DNA of 12,726 nt, from assembly GCA_946222885.1 (NCBI GenBank), contig CAMIAK010000026.1, positions 1-12,726 on the forward strand. Direction: 5' to 3'. Positions 1 to 8,230 of this stretch are shown piece after piece (the first letter of the stretch is position 1; each line of letters starts with the position of its first letter). A model generated the notes under the pieces. That model was not told where the DNA came from and ran no database searches. It was given only the letters and a program-made list of their open reading frames with translations. The DNA comes from an uncultured Nesterenkonia sp. (GTDB lineage: Bacteria; Actinomycetota; Actinomycetes; Actinomycetales; Micrococcaceae). The translations under genes and the position numbers were made by a program.

Positions 1-29
1 ACTCCATGATCCTTTCCAAGCAATGGAGT
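1..29. repeat. Short inverted repeat at the window edge
   Basis: ACTCCAT at 1-7 is repeated as its perfect reverse complement ATGGAGT at 23-29, with a 15-nt spacer. On the minus strand it lies 3' of the adnAB operon and of the small candidate gene at 51-200, so it could be a transcript-end hairpin. There is no visible U-run inside the window, and what follows on the minus strand lies outside it. Positions 30-50 show nothing further. Confidence 0.3.
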
Positions 30-50
30 CTCCAACAAACCCAGGGCGCT

Positions 51-200
51 TCAGTGATGGCGCGCCTCAGGAACATGGTTCTTGAACGCCTGGATCTCAG
101 TTCGCAGCAACGGGCGTGACCTGCCCTCGGTCTTCTCATCCAACCACGCGAATGCGAGCTCACGAAAAGAGCGATCGAGCTCCTGCTGCACGACGTCCAC
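51..200 (-). CDS. Possible small hypothetical protein (49 aa) downstream of adnB
   Basis: A short reading frame starts at GTG (198-200), with a purine-rich GAGGGGG about 5 nt upstream, and ends at TGA (51-53). It lies 31 nt after the adnB stop, so it could be a third cistron. The frame is also open upstream to an ATG at 284, but that stretch overlaps the adnB C-terminus and is probably a shadow. The product is charged, contains RELAFAWLDEKTEG and ends in a double histidine. About 73% of its codons end in G or C, by eye clearly less biased than adnB. I do not recognise it. The AFAWLDE segment faintly recalls the N-terminus of some actinobacterial HNH-type endonuclease proteins, which would make this a truncated remnant, but that resemblance is from memory and weak. 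Confidence 0.3.
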   Translation of the reverse strand: MDVVQQELDRSFRELAFAWLDEKTEGRSRPLLRTEIQAFKNHVPEARHH

Positions 201-231
201 GGATACCCCCTCGGTAGCAATACGCAGGACA

Positions 232-3200
232 CTACCCGAAGTGCTTCTGCGCTCCGGTGATGATTCCCTCCAGCTCCGCCTCACTGGGCAGGTCCTCCGC
301 CGGGAGGTCCACGCCGTGGTCGATGTAGAAGAAGCTGGCTTCGATCTGGTCCGGAGGGATCTCGTAGAGGCGACTGAAGGCTAGGCGGTAGATGGCCAGC
401 TGCAGCTGCTTGGTCTGCAGCTCCTGCCCCTGGGGCACGCGGCCGGTCTTCCAGTCCACCAGCTGCCAGGTGCACTCCTGCATCCTCTGGTTCCGCTCCT
501 CGCGGGGCAGGGTCTCCCAGCGTTCACGGGCGCCGGCATCCACATCACTGCCATCAGGGTGACTGCCGAAGACCGCGTCGATCCGGCCGCGCAGCATCAC
601 CCCGCGCACTGAGGTCTCGATCGGGATCTCCATGGCGAAGATCTGCCGCCGAGCCCAGCGACTCCCCCCGAAGTTCGCACGTGCCTTGGGCAGGTCGAAG
701 ACGACGTCGAGCTCCTCGTCCCCGCGCATCGGCTCCTCGATCTCCGGGAACGCGGCGCGGGTCTCGTAGTACTCCTCCACCCAGGAGTGGACCACCGTGC
801 CCCGGCGAGCCTCCGCCGAGGGTCTGCGGGGCACTGGGCGCCGGGTCTGCTCCGCCACCTGCTCGGCGTCGCGGGCGAGGCTGACGAAGCGGGAGGCGCT
901 CATATGGGCCGGCAGCTTCGGCGGCTCCACACCAGCTTGCTGTTTGCGGGCACGACGGATGACCCACTCGGCCTCCTGCTGCCAGCTCGGAGCGGTGGCA
1001 GGGTCATAGTCCCCCTCGGCTTCTGCCTCAGCGGCGGCTCTTTCCGCGAGCTCTGTGCGCACCAGTTCTGCTGCTCGCTCCAGCGGCAGCCGCCGCCCCA
1101 GGCCGGCAGAGGGTCCGGCGTCGGGAAGCTCCACCCATTCATCCACCGAGCGGGGATCCTCAGGATCGGCCTTCTGCACCTCATACGTGGTGGTGGGCAG
1201 CGGCTCCAACGGGTCATATGGCCAGTGGGCCGCCACCAGCCGGTCTTTGAAGGGGTTGGCCTTCTTATCCTCGACCTCCACCCAGCTGAGCTCCCCGGAC
1301 TCGCCGCCATGCGCTGCGGCCTGCTCGCGGATCTCCTCCAGGAACTCTGAGGGGGCTTCCCCTCCAGCAGAGCCGTAGAAGCAGGCTCCCGTACAGATCA
1401 GACGGGTCTTGGCCCGAGTCACCGCCACATAGGCGAGCCGACGCTCCTCTTCCCGGCTGAACTCCTCACAGTCATCTTTGAAGATGCTGCCTTCGTACTG
1501 CTTGGAGCTGCCGACGCCGGCCGCACAGGCCCAGAACTGCAGGCTCTCCTGCTCCGAGTCCCACTGCGGAAGGCTCGCAGCATCTCCACGCAGGGGCCAG
1601 GGCAGCTGCCCGTTGTTCGTAGTCCACCGGTCAGCCTGCTTGGAAGGGAACTTCCCCTCCCGCATGCCCAACACCGCGACCACATCCCATTCCAACCCCT
1701 TGGAGGCATGGACGGTCAGCAGCTGCACCGCCCCGGGACGGGGATCGGCCTGGGCCTGCTCCAGACCGCGCTCCTTCTTCTCCGCGGCTTCCAACCATTC
1801 GAGGAAGCTGCTGAGGTCGGCGCGCCCCTCTGTGCTGGTGAAGCTCTCCGCCTGCTCCACGAGCGCATCCAGCTGCCGGGTGGCGTGGTGCTGCTCCTCC
1901 CAGGGGCGGGCGGCAACCTCCACCTCCAGGCCGGTCTCCGAGACCACGCGCTGGATGAGGGTGCCGAGATCCAGGGAGCTGAACTGACGCAGGGTCCGCA
2001 GCCCGTCGCGCGCCTTGCACAGCCGCGCCGCGCCTTCCTCCGTGAAGCCCCACCGTTCGGCGGCCCGCTGCGGATCGTCCGGCAGGGCGTCGAGGGCCTC
2101 CACCAAGGAAGCCATCTCCTCCAGCTCCTGGGCGAGGTCCGAGAACCGGTCATCGGCGTCGTCGGTCTGCTCCTCCTGAGCAGGGTGGGTTGATTCCTTC
2201 CGGCGCCAGCTCTCCAGTCCCTTGGCCGAACGGCCCAGGGCGTAGAGGTCCCGGGGACCGATCCGGTAGCGCGCTCCCCCGAGGATCCTCAGCAGCGCAT
2301 CCGAACGTTTGGGGTCGGCGATGACCCGCAGGTAGGCCAGCACCTCAGCGACCTCCGGAGTGGAGAGCAGGCCGGAGAGCCCGACGAACTCACAGGGCAC
2401 GCCGGCTCTGCGCAGGGCACCGGCGGCAGTCTCCAGCTGGGCGCGGGTGCGGGCGAGGACCGCGTAGGTCTGGTCATTCTCTCCTTCGGCCATGCTCGCG
2501 GAGATCTCAGCGGCCACAGCCTGGGCTTCGTCCTGCTCGGTGGTGAACCACCCGTAGTGGACGGCCCCGTCCTGCACAGCATCTTCCGGGACCACCCCAC
2601 CCTTGTCCGGGGTGATCAGGGGCTGGAGCTGTCTGCGCAGGTGAGCGGTGCTGCGGTGCCAGGACTTCTCCGGCTGTTCGGCGTTCTGCGCGAAGGGCAG
2701 CACCAGCCGGTTGGCCATATCCAGGATGTGCCGCCCGTTGCGCCAGGCGATCGTCAGCTGGCGGGTCTGCGCCGGAGACCGCTCCCCCGTGGCCGGATCT
2801 GTGCGCGGGAACTTCTGCGGGAAGTCGAAGAGCTGCCCGGCAGAGGCTCCGCGGAATCCGTAGATGGACTGGTTCGGATCTCCCACTGCGGTGACCGCGT
2901 GCCCGATCCCGGCCGCAGACGCTCCCGCTCCGAAGAGGCTGCTGAAGAGCTCCAGCTGGGCGTACGAGGTGTCCTGGAACTCGTCCAGCAGGACCACCCT
3001 GTACTTCTGCCTCTCCGACTCCCCTGCAAAGGGGACCTCCACCGCGATCCGCGCCGCGAACCGCAGCAGGTCGCCGTAGTCCATCACATCACCCTCACGC
3101 TTGGCCCGCTGATAGCGCTGGGCCAGCTCAGCAGTCTCACGGCGCAGGCGCAGAGCGTCGATCAGCTTCTGCTGACCATCATTGGGCTTCTTCGACCCCG

Positions 3201-3891
3201 CTCGGATGAACCGGTCGACCCGCTGCAGCTCAGCATCCAGATGTGCTACGACCTGCTGAGGCTCCACCAGATGTTCGGCGCAGTCGGAGGTGAGCTGCAG
3301 GACGCCGTCGGCTAAGGTGATGGCCTTGGCCCCTGCCTCGACCAGCGCCTCCCCCCGGTCATAGCCCCTGACCAGCTCGGAGACGATCTGCCATGCCTGG
3401 GCCTCCCCGATGAGCTGGGTCTCGGGCTCGAGCCCGATGTTCAGCCCATATTCGCCCACCAGCGTGTTCGCATAGGAGTGATAGGTCGAGATCGCCGGGG
3501 TGAGCAGCCCGTCCAGGTCCTGGACCTCCCCCTGGTCGGCCTCCTCCGGCATGAGGTCCTGGGGGTCGATGAGCTCTGCCCCGACCAGCCGTTTGAGCTG
3601 GCCGGTGATCCGTTCGCGCAGCTCCCCGGCCGCCTTCCGGGTGAAGGTCACGCCGAGGATCTCGTCGGGGCGGACCCACCCGTTGGCGACCAGGAAGACC
3701 ACACGGTCTGCCATCGTCGCGGTCTTGCCCGACCCTGCCCCGGCCACCACGAGGGTGGGCTCCAGGGGCGCCTCGATGACGGCGCGCTGCTCCGCGGTGG
3801 GACGGTGGGCGCCGAGACGGTCTGCGATCGCATCCGCGCTGATGCGCATCTCCTGCATGGGCGGAGCGCTCTCTGTGGTGGGTGCGGTCAT
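232..3891 (-). CDS. adnB: AdnB-like DNA helicase-nuclease subunit
   Basis: This 1219-aa SF1A (UvrD/RecB-like) helicase has a C-terminal RecB-family nuclease domain. It is the downstream partner of adnA; in mycobacteria the AdnA-AdnB heterodimer unwinds and resects double-strand breaks. Helicase motifs are all present and canonical: Walker A GAGSGKT (51-57), DEFQDT (303-308), GDPNQSIYGFRGA (337-349), AWRNG (382-386), TVHASKGLEWD (726-736) and VAVTRAKTRL (822-831). The nuclease signature is also complete: H1035 in GTVVHSW, D1105 in GRIDAV, D1146 and K1148 in VDWKTG, and the QLQLAIY segment near 1162-1168. This is therefore the active lead motor. The start chosen is the ATG at 3889-3891, which overlaps the adnA stop as ATGA and is preceded by AGGTGA. 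An in-frame ATG at 3948 would add 19 residues inside adnA and has no support. Translational coupling to adnA is likely. A plain UvrD/PcrA helicase is excluded by the nuclease domain, and the AdnAB assignment rests on the tandem pairing. Confidence 0.88.
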   Translation of the reverse strand: MTAPTTESAPPMQEMRISADAIADRLGAHRPTAEQRAVIEAPLEPTLVVAGAGSGKTATMADRVVFLVANGWVRPDEILGVTFTRKAAGELRERITGQLKRLVGAELIDPQDLMPEEADQGEVQDLDGLLTPAISTYHSYANTLVGEYGLNIGLEPETQLIGEAQAWQIVSELVRGYDRGEALVEAGAKAITLADGVLQLTSDCAEHLVEPQQVVAHLDAELQRVDRFIRAGSKKPNDGQQKLIDALRLRRETAELAQRYQRAKREGDVMDYGDLLRFAARIAVEVPFAGESERQKYRVVLLDEFQDTSYAQLELFSSLFGAGASAAGIGHAVTAVGDPNQSIYGFRGASAGQLFDFPQKFPRTDPATGERSPAQTRQLTIAWRNGRHILDMANRLVLPFAQNAEQPEKSWHRSTAHLRRQLQPLITPDKGGVVPEDAVQDGAVHYGWFTTEQDEAQAVAAEISASMAEGENDQTYAVLARTRAQLETAAGALRRAGVPCEFVGLSGLLSTPEVAEVLAYLRVIADPKRSDALLRILGGARYRIGPRDLYALGRSAKGLESWRRKESTHPAQEEQTDDADDRFSDLAQELEEMASLVEALDALPDDPQRAAERWGFTEEGAARLCKARDGLRTLRQFSSLDLGTLIQRVVSETGLEVEVAARPWEEQHHATRQLDALVEQAESFTSTEGRADLSSFLEWLEAAEKKERGLEQAQADPRPGAVQLLTVHASKGLEWDVVAVLGMREGKFPSKQADRWTTNNGQLPWPLRGDAASLPQWDSEQESLQFWACAAGVGSSKQYEGSIFKDDCEEFSREEERRLAYVAVTRAKTRLICTGACFYGSAGGEAPSEFLEEIREQAAAHGGESGELSWVEVEDKKANPFKDRLVAAHWPYDPLEPLPTTTYEVQKADPEDPRSVDEWVELPDAGPSAGLGRRLPLERAAELVRTELAERAAAEAEAEGDYDPATAPSWQQEAEWVIRRARKQQAGVEPPKLPAHMSASRFVSLARDAEQVAEQTRRPVPRRPSAEARRGTVVHSWVEEYYETRAAFPEIEEPMRGDEELDVVFDLPKARANFGGSRWARRQIFAMEIPIETSVRGVMLRGRIDAVFGSHPDGSDVDAGARERWETLPREERNQRMQECTWQLVDWKTGRVPQGQELQTKQLQLAIYRLAFSRLYEIPPDQIEASFFYIDHGVDLPAEDLPSEAELEGIITGAQKHFG

Positions 3892-6800
3892 GGTTGGGTC
3901 ACCTGCTTCGTTCCGGCGCACAGCGGGCAGAGAGCTCCGGTGCGGCATTCGTCCTGGGTGGGCTTATGGCGGACTTCGAAGCTGTCCGAGGTCATCACCC
4001 GTGCCGCATGGGTGATCTGCTCGCGCGGCCAGTCGGTCTCGGCGTCGGCGGGAGGCTGCTCCTGGACGTCGTTCTTCTTGACCTGGGTGCCCACGTGCAG
4101 CAGGGCGGCCCCGGCGCTGCCGTGGACTCCTTCGGCATCGATATGGGCCTGGTGCAGCGCCGGTTCGAGCGCTCCCAGCCCCACCAGCAGCTGATAGGTG
4201 CCGAGCTGGCCGTGCCGCGGGAGCTCATCAGCCTTGGGCTTGCTGCTGCCGGTCTTCAGGTCCACCACATAGAAGCGGCCGTCCTCAGTCCGTTCGACAC
4301 GATCGATGGTTCCGCGCAGCCGCACCGTGCGGGGCTCTCCCTCCACTGGCAGTTCGAGCTCTGCCTCGACCTCCAGCTCGCGGGCGAGGACCTGACGCTT
4401 CTCATCCACCACAGAGGCGTAGTACTGAGTGAGCTTCTCCACCATGGTCTCGGCGCGCTGCCGGTCCACGTCGGCTTCCCAACCCTCCTCGAGGCCGAGC
4501 TCGTGCCAGCGCTCTTCCAGGACTGCCCGCAGCTTCTCCGGGTTCATCTCCCGGGGGTGGTCCTCGGCAATCTCGTGGATGAGGGTTCCGAGCATGCGGC
4601 TGAAATCGGTGGGTTCGACTCCTCCCACCGTCTGGGTGAACCACTGCAGCGGCGAGTCCACCGCCGTCTGGACCTTGGAGGGAGAGACCCGGATCTCCTC
4701 CTCCGGCCCCAGCAGGGGCCCGGTGCTGCTGATCTCCTGCAGACCCCACCACTGGTCCGGGTGGGCCCCGGTGAGGCCATGGTCTGCCAGCGCCGCCAGT
4801 GCCCGGGCGGCGCTGGCGCGCTCGGTGTGGGCGTGGTGCTCCCGGCCGTAGGGCTCTCCCGCCTCGAGCTCCTGGCGGAAGCTGTCCTCCAGGAACCGGC
4901 GCAGCTCGGCGATCAGCCGGGGCCCGGTGACCGGCCGCGGGATGGCCGCCGTGCGGTCCTTCCGCTTGTCGGCGGGGACCACCAGGTCCAGGAACATGCT
5001 GGGGCTGTCCTCGGAGTTCTCCACCGCGACGGCGAAGAGACGGGTCTTCGCGCGGGAGACCGCCGTGGCGAAGAGGCGGTACTCGTCCTGCAGGACCTGC
5101 ATCCGTTTCACCAGCGGGCTGCTGGTCTCCCGCCCTCCGCGCTGCTCGATGACCTCCACCAGATGGTTGCTGCCCAACAGCTCACCGCGGGGCTGGAGGT
5201 TCGGCCAGACTCCGTCCTGCAGACCCCCGATGATGACGGTGTCGAACTCCCGGCCCGCCGCCGTGGCCGGAGTGAGGATCTCCACCGCGTCCTCGGCGGA
5301 GGAGGTCTCCGCCAGGGTGTCCATCGGCAGCTCGAGCCGCTCCATATGGTCGACGAACGCGGCGGCCGGAGCCCCGGGGTTATGGTCGGCGAAGCGTTCG
5401 GCGGCCTGGAAGAGAGCCATGACGGCGTCGAGGTCCCGGTCCGCGCGGCGGCCCTCCAGCCCGGCCTCCTTGGTGAGCTCCGCCCACTGGTCGGAGACGC
5501 CCGCGGCGGACCATACCGCCCAGAGGATCTCCTCCGCTCCTACGCCCTCGGGGTTCTCACGGACGGCTGTGGCGGCGGCCTCCAGCATGCGGCTGATCCT
5601 CCGGAGCCCGGACAGCAGGCCGGGGGATTCCTCCGCGGCGGCCAGGAAGGCCGGGTCCTCGGGGCGGTTGGCCGAGGCCAGGAGCAGCTCATCCGAGGAG
5701 CGGACGGTCTCCTCCTCTCCTGCCCCCGCCCGCAGGCGCCTCTCCGCTCGCAGCAGGACCTGGCGGATACGCCGCAGAGTGAGCGAGTCCGCAGCACCGT
5801 AGCGACTGGTCAGCAGATCCAGCACCTGGGGCAGGTCCATCTCCAGAGCGGCCTCTTCGGACTGCTCCCCCCGCAGCTGGGCGGCAGAGGCTGTCGCCCA
5901 GTGCAGGACCTCCAGCAGCGGCTCCACCGCGGCCTCTTCGTGCAGGATCACTTCGCTCATCTGCTGGCGCACGGGGATGCTCTGGGCCTGCAGCACCCGG
6001 GCGGTCCGCTGGGCCAGCGTGCCGTTGCGGACGATGACCGCGATCTGGCCGAGGGGTATGCCGAAGCGGTCGTACCGCTCCAGCACCTCTTGGAGGATGA
6101 ACTGCTCTGCCTGGTAGTCGGTGGGGACCACGACGGCGTCCACCTGGGTGCGCGGGGTCTCGCTGTTCTCCTTGAGGACCTCGATCCACGGTTCGCGCGC
6201 GGCGCTGGACTTGCCCGGGGCGATGCGCCGGATGGTGCGCGCATAGACCGACCCCACCGCCCCGGAGGCACGGTGGTCCTCCAGCAGGGCCACCATCTCC
6301 GGTGCGCGTCCGGGCAGGCCGCCCTGCTCATCCGGGTACATGGACCCGGACCCGCTGCGCCGCACGACCTCCGTGCCGTCTTCGAGCAGAAGAGCTGAAT
6401 CCAGCTCAGGGTTCAGCGCCTCACCGTCCGAGGGGACGGAGCGCCGGACCTGGGCCCCCCAGCTGCCCAGCTTGTCCGGGCGTGCTCCGCGGAATCCCTG
6501 GGTGACGGTGTCCGGGTTGGCGAAGGCGGTGATCGGCTGGCCTGCGCCGATGAGCCGCAGGAGCCGGTAGACGGTCGGGCTGGCCTCCTGGAGGTCGTCC
6601 ACGATGACACAGGTCAGCCGTTCCCGCTCCTCGGCGAGGAAGCGCGGGTTGCTCTCCAGGATGTGACAGGCCTCGTTGATCAGCCCGGCCGGATCGAAGG
6701 CGTCGGCGTGGGATTCGGCGCCGAGCTGAGTGAGGTAGCGGTCGTAGATGTCTGAGGCGGTGCGCCATTCGGGGCGTCCGCATTCTTCGGCCAGCTCCCG

Positions 6801-7388
6801 GAGGCGTTCCGGTGAGACCCCGTATTCGGTGGCACGGTCCAGCAGCTCGCGGATCTCCTTGCGGAAGCCGTCGGTCTCAGCAGCCTCTCGGAGCTCGGCG
6901 GGCCAGGAGTCTTCGCTGTCCTCATCAAAGGTCTCCAGGATCTCGCGGAGGATCCGGTCCTGCTCCGCCCCGGAGAGGAGCCGGGGCTGGCGGGCGCGGA
7001 AGTCCAGGATCTGACGGCGTCGGGCCTCACCCAGGACCCAGAAGGCATAGGAGGCGAAGGAGCGGGAAGGCTGTTCGCTCAGCGAGGCGCCCTCGGACTC
7101 CTCCGCCCACCGGTGTTCGATCTCATCACGCAGTGCTGCCGAGGTGCTGCGTGTGGGCGAGAGGACCAGCAGCCGGCGGGAGTCGTTCCCCTCCCTCAGG
7201 AAGCGCAGGGCCAGCTCCACGACGAGCACCGACTTACCGGCTCCAGGGCCGCCATAGACGAGGAGCGGCCCGCGCTCGGAGTCCGAAGCCCGGCGCAGCA
7301 CCTCTCGCTGGGATTCATCGGCTGAATGGCCCAGAACTATGTGCTCCGACGCTGGGCGGCCTGACACTGCGCTCGTCATGATCCCCAT
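3888..7388 (-). CDS. adnA: AdnA-like DNA helicase-nuclease subunit
   Basis: This 1166-aa protein is the upstream partner of adnB, with an N-terminal UvrD-like motor and a C-terminal RecB-type nuclease. Walker A is GGPGAGKS (46-53), but other motor motifs are degenerate. Motif II is VDDLQE (263-268) rather than DExQ, motif III reads ANPDTVTQGFRGA without the usual GD-Q, and motif V is TPATAAGREFD (706-716) without the His/Lys-Gly signature. Motif VI, AVSRAKTRL (776-784), is kept. AdnA motors are known to be the auxiliary motor of the pair, so this fits. The nuclease looks intact: H938 in GTLIHEI, D1029 in GTIDR, D1043 and K1045 in VDLKTG, then GQLGTYQ. Three cysteines (C1148, C1154, C1157) lie at the extreme C-terminus. 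The frame opens directly after a TGA at ATG 7388; ATG 7379 (residue 4) is an equally good start, since neither has a strong ribosome-binding site. The protein is probably longer than mycobacterial AdnA. Confidence 0.87.
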   Translation of the reverse strand: MGIMTSAVSGRPASEHIVLGHSADESQREVLRRASDSERGPLLVYGGPGAGKSVLVVELALRFLREGNDSRRLLVLSPTRSTSAALRDEIEHRWAEESEGASLSEQPSRSFASYAFWVLGEARRRQILDFRARQPRLLSGAEQDRILREILETFDEDSEDSWPAELREAAETDGFRKEIRELLDRATEYGVSPERLRELAEECGRPEWRTASDIYDRYLTQLGAESHADAFDPAGLINEACHILESNPRFLAEERERLTCVIVDDLQEASPTVYRLLRLIGAGQPITAFANPDTVTQGFRGARPDKLGSWGAQVRRSVPSDGEALNPELDSALLLEDGTEVVRRSGSGSMYPDEQGGLPGRAPEMVALLEDHRASGAVGSVYARTIRRIAPGKSSAAREPWIEVLKENSETPRTQVDAVVVPTDYQAEQFILQEVLERYDRFGIPLGQIAVIVRNGTLAQRTARVLQAQSIPVRQQMSEVILHEEAAVEPLLEVLHWATASAAQLRGEQSEEAALEMDLPQVLDLLTSRYGAADSLTLRRIRQVLLRAERRLRAGAGEEETVRSSDELLLASANRPEDPAFLAAAEESPGLLSGLRRISRMLEAAATAVRENPEGVGAEEILWAVWSAAGVSDQWAELTKEAGLEGRRADRDLDAVMALFQAAERFADHNPGAPAAAFVDHMERLELPMDTLAETSSAEDAVEILTPATAAGREFDTVIIGGLQDGVWPNLQPRGELLGSNHLVEVIEQRGGRETSSPLVKRMQVLQDEYRLFATAVSRAKTRLFAVAVENSEDSPSMFLDLVVPADKRKDRTAAIPRPVTGPRLIAELRRFLEDSFRQELEAGEPYGREHHAHTERASAARALAALADHGLTGAHPDQWWGLQEISSTGPLLGPEEEIRVSPSKVQTAVDSPLQWFTQTVGGVEPTDFSRMLGTLIHEIAEDHPREMNPEKLRAVLEERWHELGLEEGWEADVDRQRAETMVEKLTQYYASVVDEKRQVLARELEVEAELELPVEGEPRTVRLRGTIDRVERTEDGRFYVVDLKTGSSKPKADELPRHGQLGTYQLLVGLGALEPALHQAHIDAEGVHGSAGAALLHVGTQVKKNDVQEQPPADAETDWPREQITHAARVMTSDSFEVRHKPTQDECRTGALCPLCAGTKQVTQP

Positions 7389-7403
7389 TCAATCAGAGGG
7401 TGG

Positions 7404-7421
7404 TGACATGACTCCGTGACA
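7404..7421. promoter_or_regulatory. Composite TGACATG-N4-CG-TGACA element, adnA/exonuclease spacer
   Basis: In the 92-bp spacer between divergent adnA and the exonuclease gene, the plus strand reads TGACATG, four bases, CG, then TGACA, giving two TGACA half-sites 13 bp apart. The same arrangement recurs at 9681-9698. Read toward adnA, the proximal half is ATGTCACCA, followed by 8 nt and TTGAAT. That is only a partial match to the damage-promoter consensus TTGTCRGTG-N8-TANNNT (5 of 9 in the first block, and the -10 lacks its TA). If TTGAAT did act as -10, ATG 7379 would lie 7 nt downstream, a leaderless arrangement. Binding factor unknown; PafBC is a candidate. Confidence 0.45.
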
Positions 7422-7468
7422 CAGAGCGCGGGCCGGCCTCATCACCGGAGCATGTCTCCAGCGCGCGC

Positions 7469-7474
7469 TACGGT
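7469..7474 (+). promoter_or_regulatory. -10 element (TACGGT) of a leaderless exonuclease promoter
   Basis: TACGGT matches the actinobacterial -10 pattern TANNNT and ends exactly 6 nt before the ATG at 7481. That is the geometry expected when transcription begins at the start codon itself. No Shine-Dalgarno-like purine run exists between it and the ATG, which supports a leaderless mRNA. No convincing -35 hexamer is visible. Confidence 0.6.
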
Positions 7475-7480
7475 TGTCCT

Positions 7481-8230
7481 ATGACCGAACAGGCCCTCTT
7501 CGACCTTCCCCCAGCCGGCGATTCCTGGCACCACCGGCGTCACGTCGGATTCGATGTGGAGACGACTTCCCGCGACCCCCGGACCGCCCGCATCGTCTCC
7601 GCCGCCCTGGTGGAGTTCGACGGTGCCGGCCTGGACGGGGGACGACGGGTGCGCACCCGCGAATGGCTGGTCAACCCTGGGGTGGAGATCCCGGCAGAGA
7701 CCACAGCCATCCACGGCATCAGCACCGAGCGCGCCATCGCAGAGGGACAGCCGGCTGCTGAGGCTATCGCTCAGCTGACCGGCGCGCTGACCGCCGAGTT
7801 CGAGGCAGGGACCCCGGTGGTGGTCATGAATGCCCCCTATGACCTGACGGTCCTGCGGGAGGAAGCGCTGCGCCACGGCGTCGGGTTCCCAGAGCCCCGT
7901 CCGGTGATCGACCCTCTGGTGATCGACAAGCAGGTGGACAAGTACCGGCGCGGCAAGCGCCGGCTCGGAGATCTCTGCGACGTCTACAAGGTCCTGCTCG
8001 ACGACGCCCATTCGGCGGCCCCGGACGCCAAGGCAGCAGCCGAGGTGGCCTGCTGCCTTGCGGAGAAGTATCCGCAGCTGCAGATCCCCGCTGAGGAGCT
8101 CCACGACCTGCAGGTCGCGTGGAAGGCGGACCAGGCCGCCGATTTCCAGGCCTTCCTCCGCCGCACCAAGCCCGAGGCGGTCACCAGCCCGGCGTGGCCC
8201 TTTGAGACGGGTCAGCCCACGTCGCCGTAG
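7481..8230 (+). CDS. DEDDh-family 3'-5' exonuclease (DnaQ/epsilon-like)
   Basis: This 249-aa protein is a single-domain 3'-5' exonuclease of the DnaQ fold. All metal-binding residues are visible: Exo I FDVET with D25 and E27, Exo II NAPYD with D121, and Exo III H177-x4-D182 of the DEDDh subclass. It also has the IHGI segment (78-81) common between Exo I and Exo II. The length fits stand-alone epsilon-like or proofreading exonucleases of actinobacteria. No polymerase, helicase or UvrC-like domain is attached, and residues 205-249 form a short, probably non-catalytic tail. The expected activity is removal of nucleotides from DNA (or RNA) 3' ends. It is divergent from adnA across 92 bp, so a role in break or mismatch repair is plausible but inferred. 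The start is set by the leaderless promoter geometry. Its last 19 bp overlap the end of the opposite-strand gene at 8212. Oligoribonuclease is unlikely given the length and the sequence around the motifs. Confidence 0.88.
   Translation: MTEQALFDLPPAGDSWHHRRHVGFDVETTSRDPRTARIVSAALVEFDGAGLDGGRRVRTREWLVNPGVEIPAETTAIHGISTERAIAEGQPAAEAIAQLTGALTAEFEAGTPVVVMNAPYDLTVLREEALRHGVGFPEPRPVIDPLVIDKQVDKYRRGKRRLGDLCDVYKVLLDDAHSAAPDAKAAAEVACCLAEKYPQLQIPAEELHDLQVAWKADQAADFQAFLRRTKPEAVTSPAWPFETGQPTSP

Noticed and set aside
3892..3948. Upstream ATG extending adnB by 19 residues
   Set aside because: The extension lies inside adnA and lacks a ribosome-binding site. The ATGA overlap with AGGTGA upstream gives a better start at 3891.
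3882..6398. 838-codon open frame on the plus strand
   Set aside because: It is antisense to adnA, whose helicase and nuclease motifs are clear. The frame is open only because stop codons are rare in high-GC antisense DNA, and the product is low-complexity, rich in Leu, Gly, Arg and Asp with no motif.
232..7388. Assignment of the pair as AddAB or RecBCD
   Set aside because: Both subunits carry a UvrD-like motor plus a RecB-type nuclease, with the degenerate motor upstream. That is the AdnAB architecture, and no recC or recD gene is present.
7389..7480. LexA (SOS) box upstream of adnA
   Set aside because: No GAAC-N4-GTTC type palindrome is present in the spacer.
7481..7501. N-terminal sliding-clamp motif in the exonuclease (QALFDL)
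   Set aside because: It resembles the clamp-binding QLxLF pattern only loosely, with the spacing off by one residue; not enough to call.
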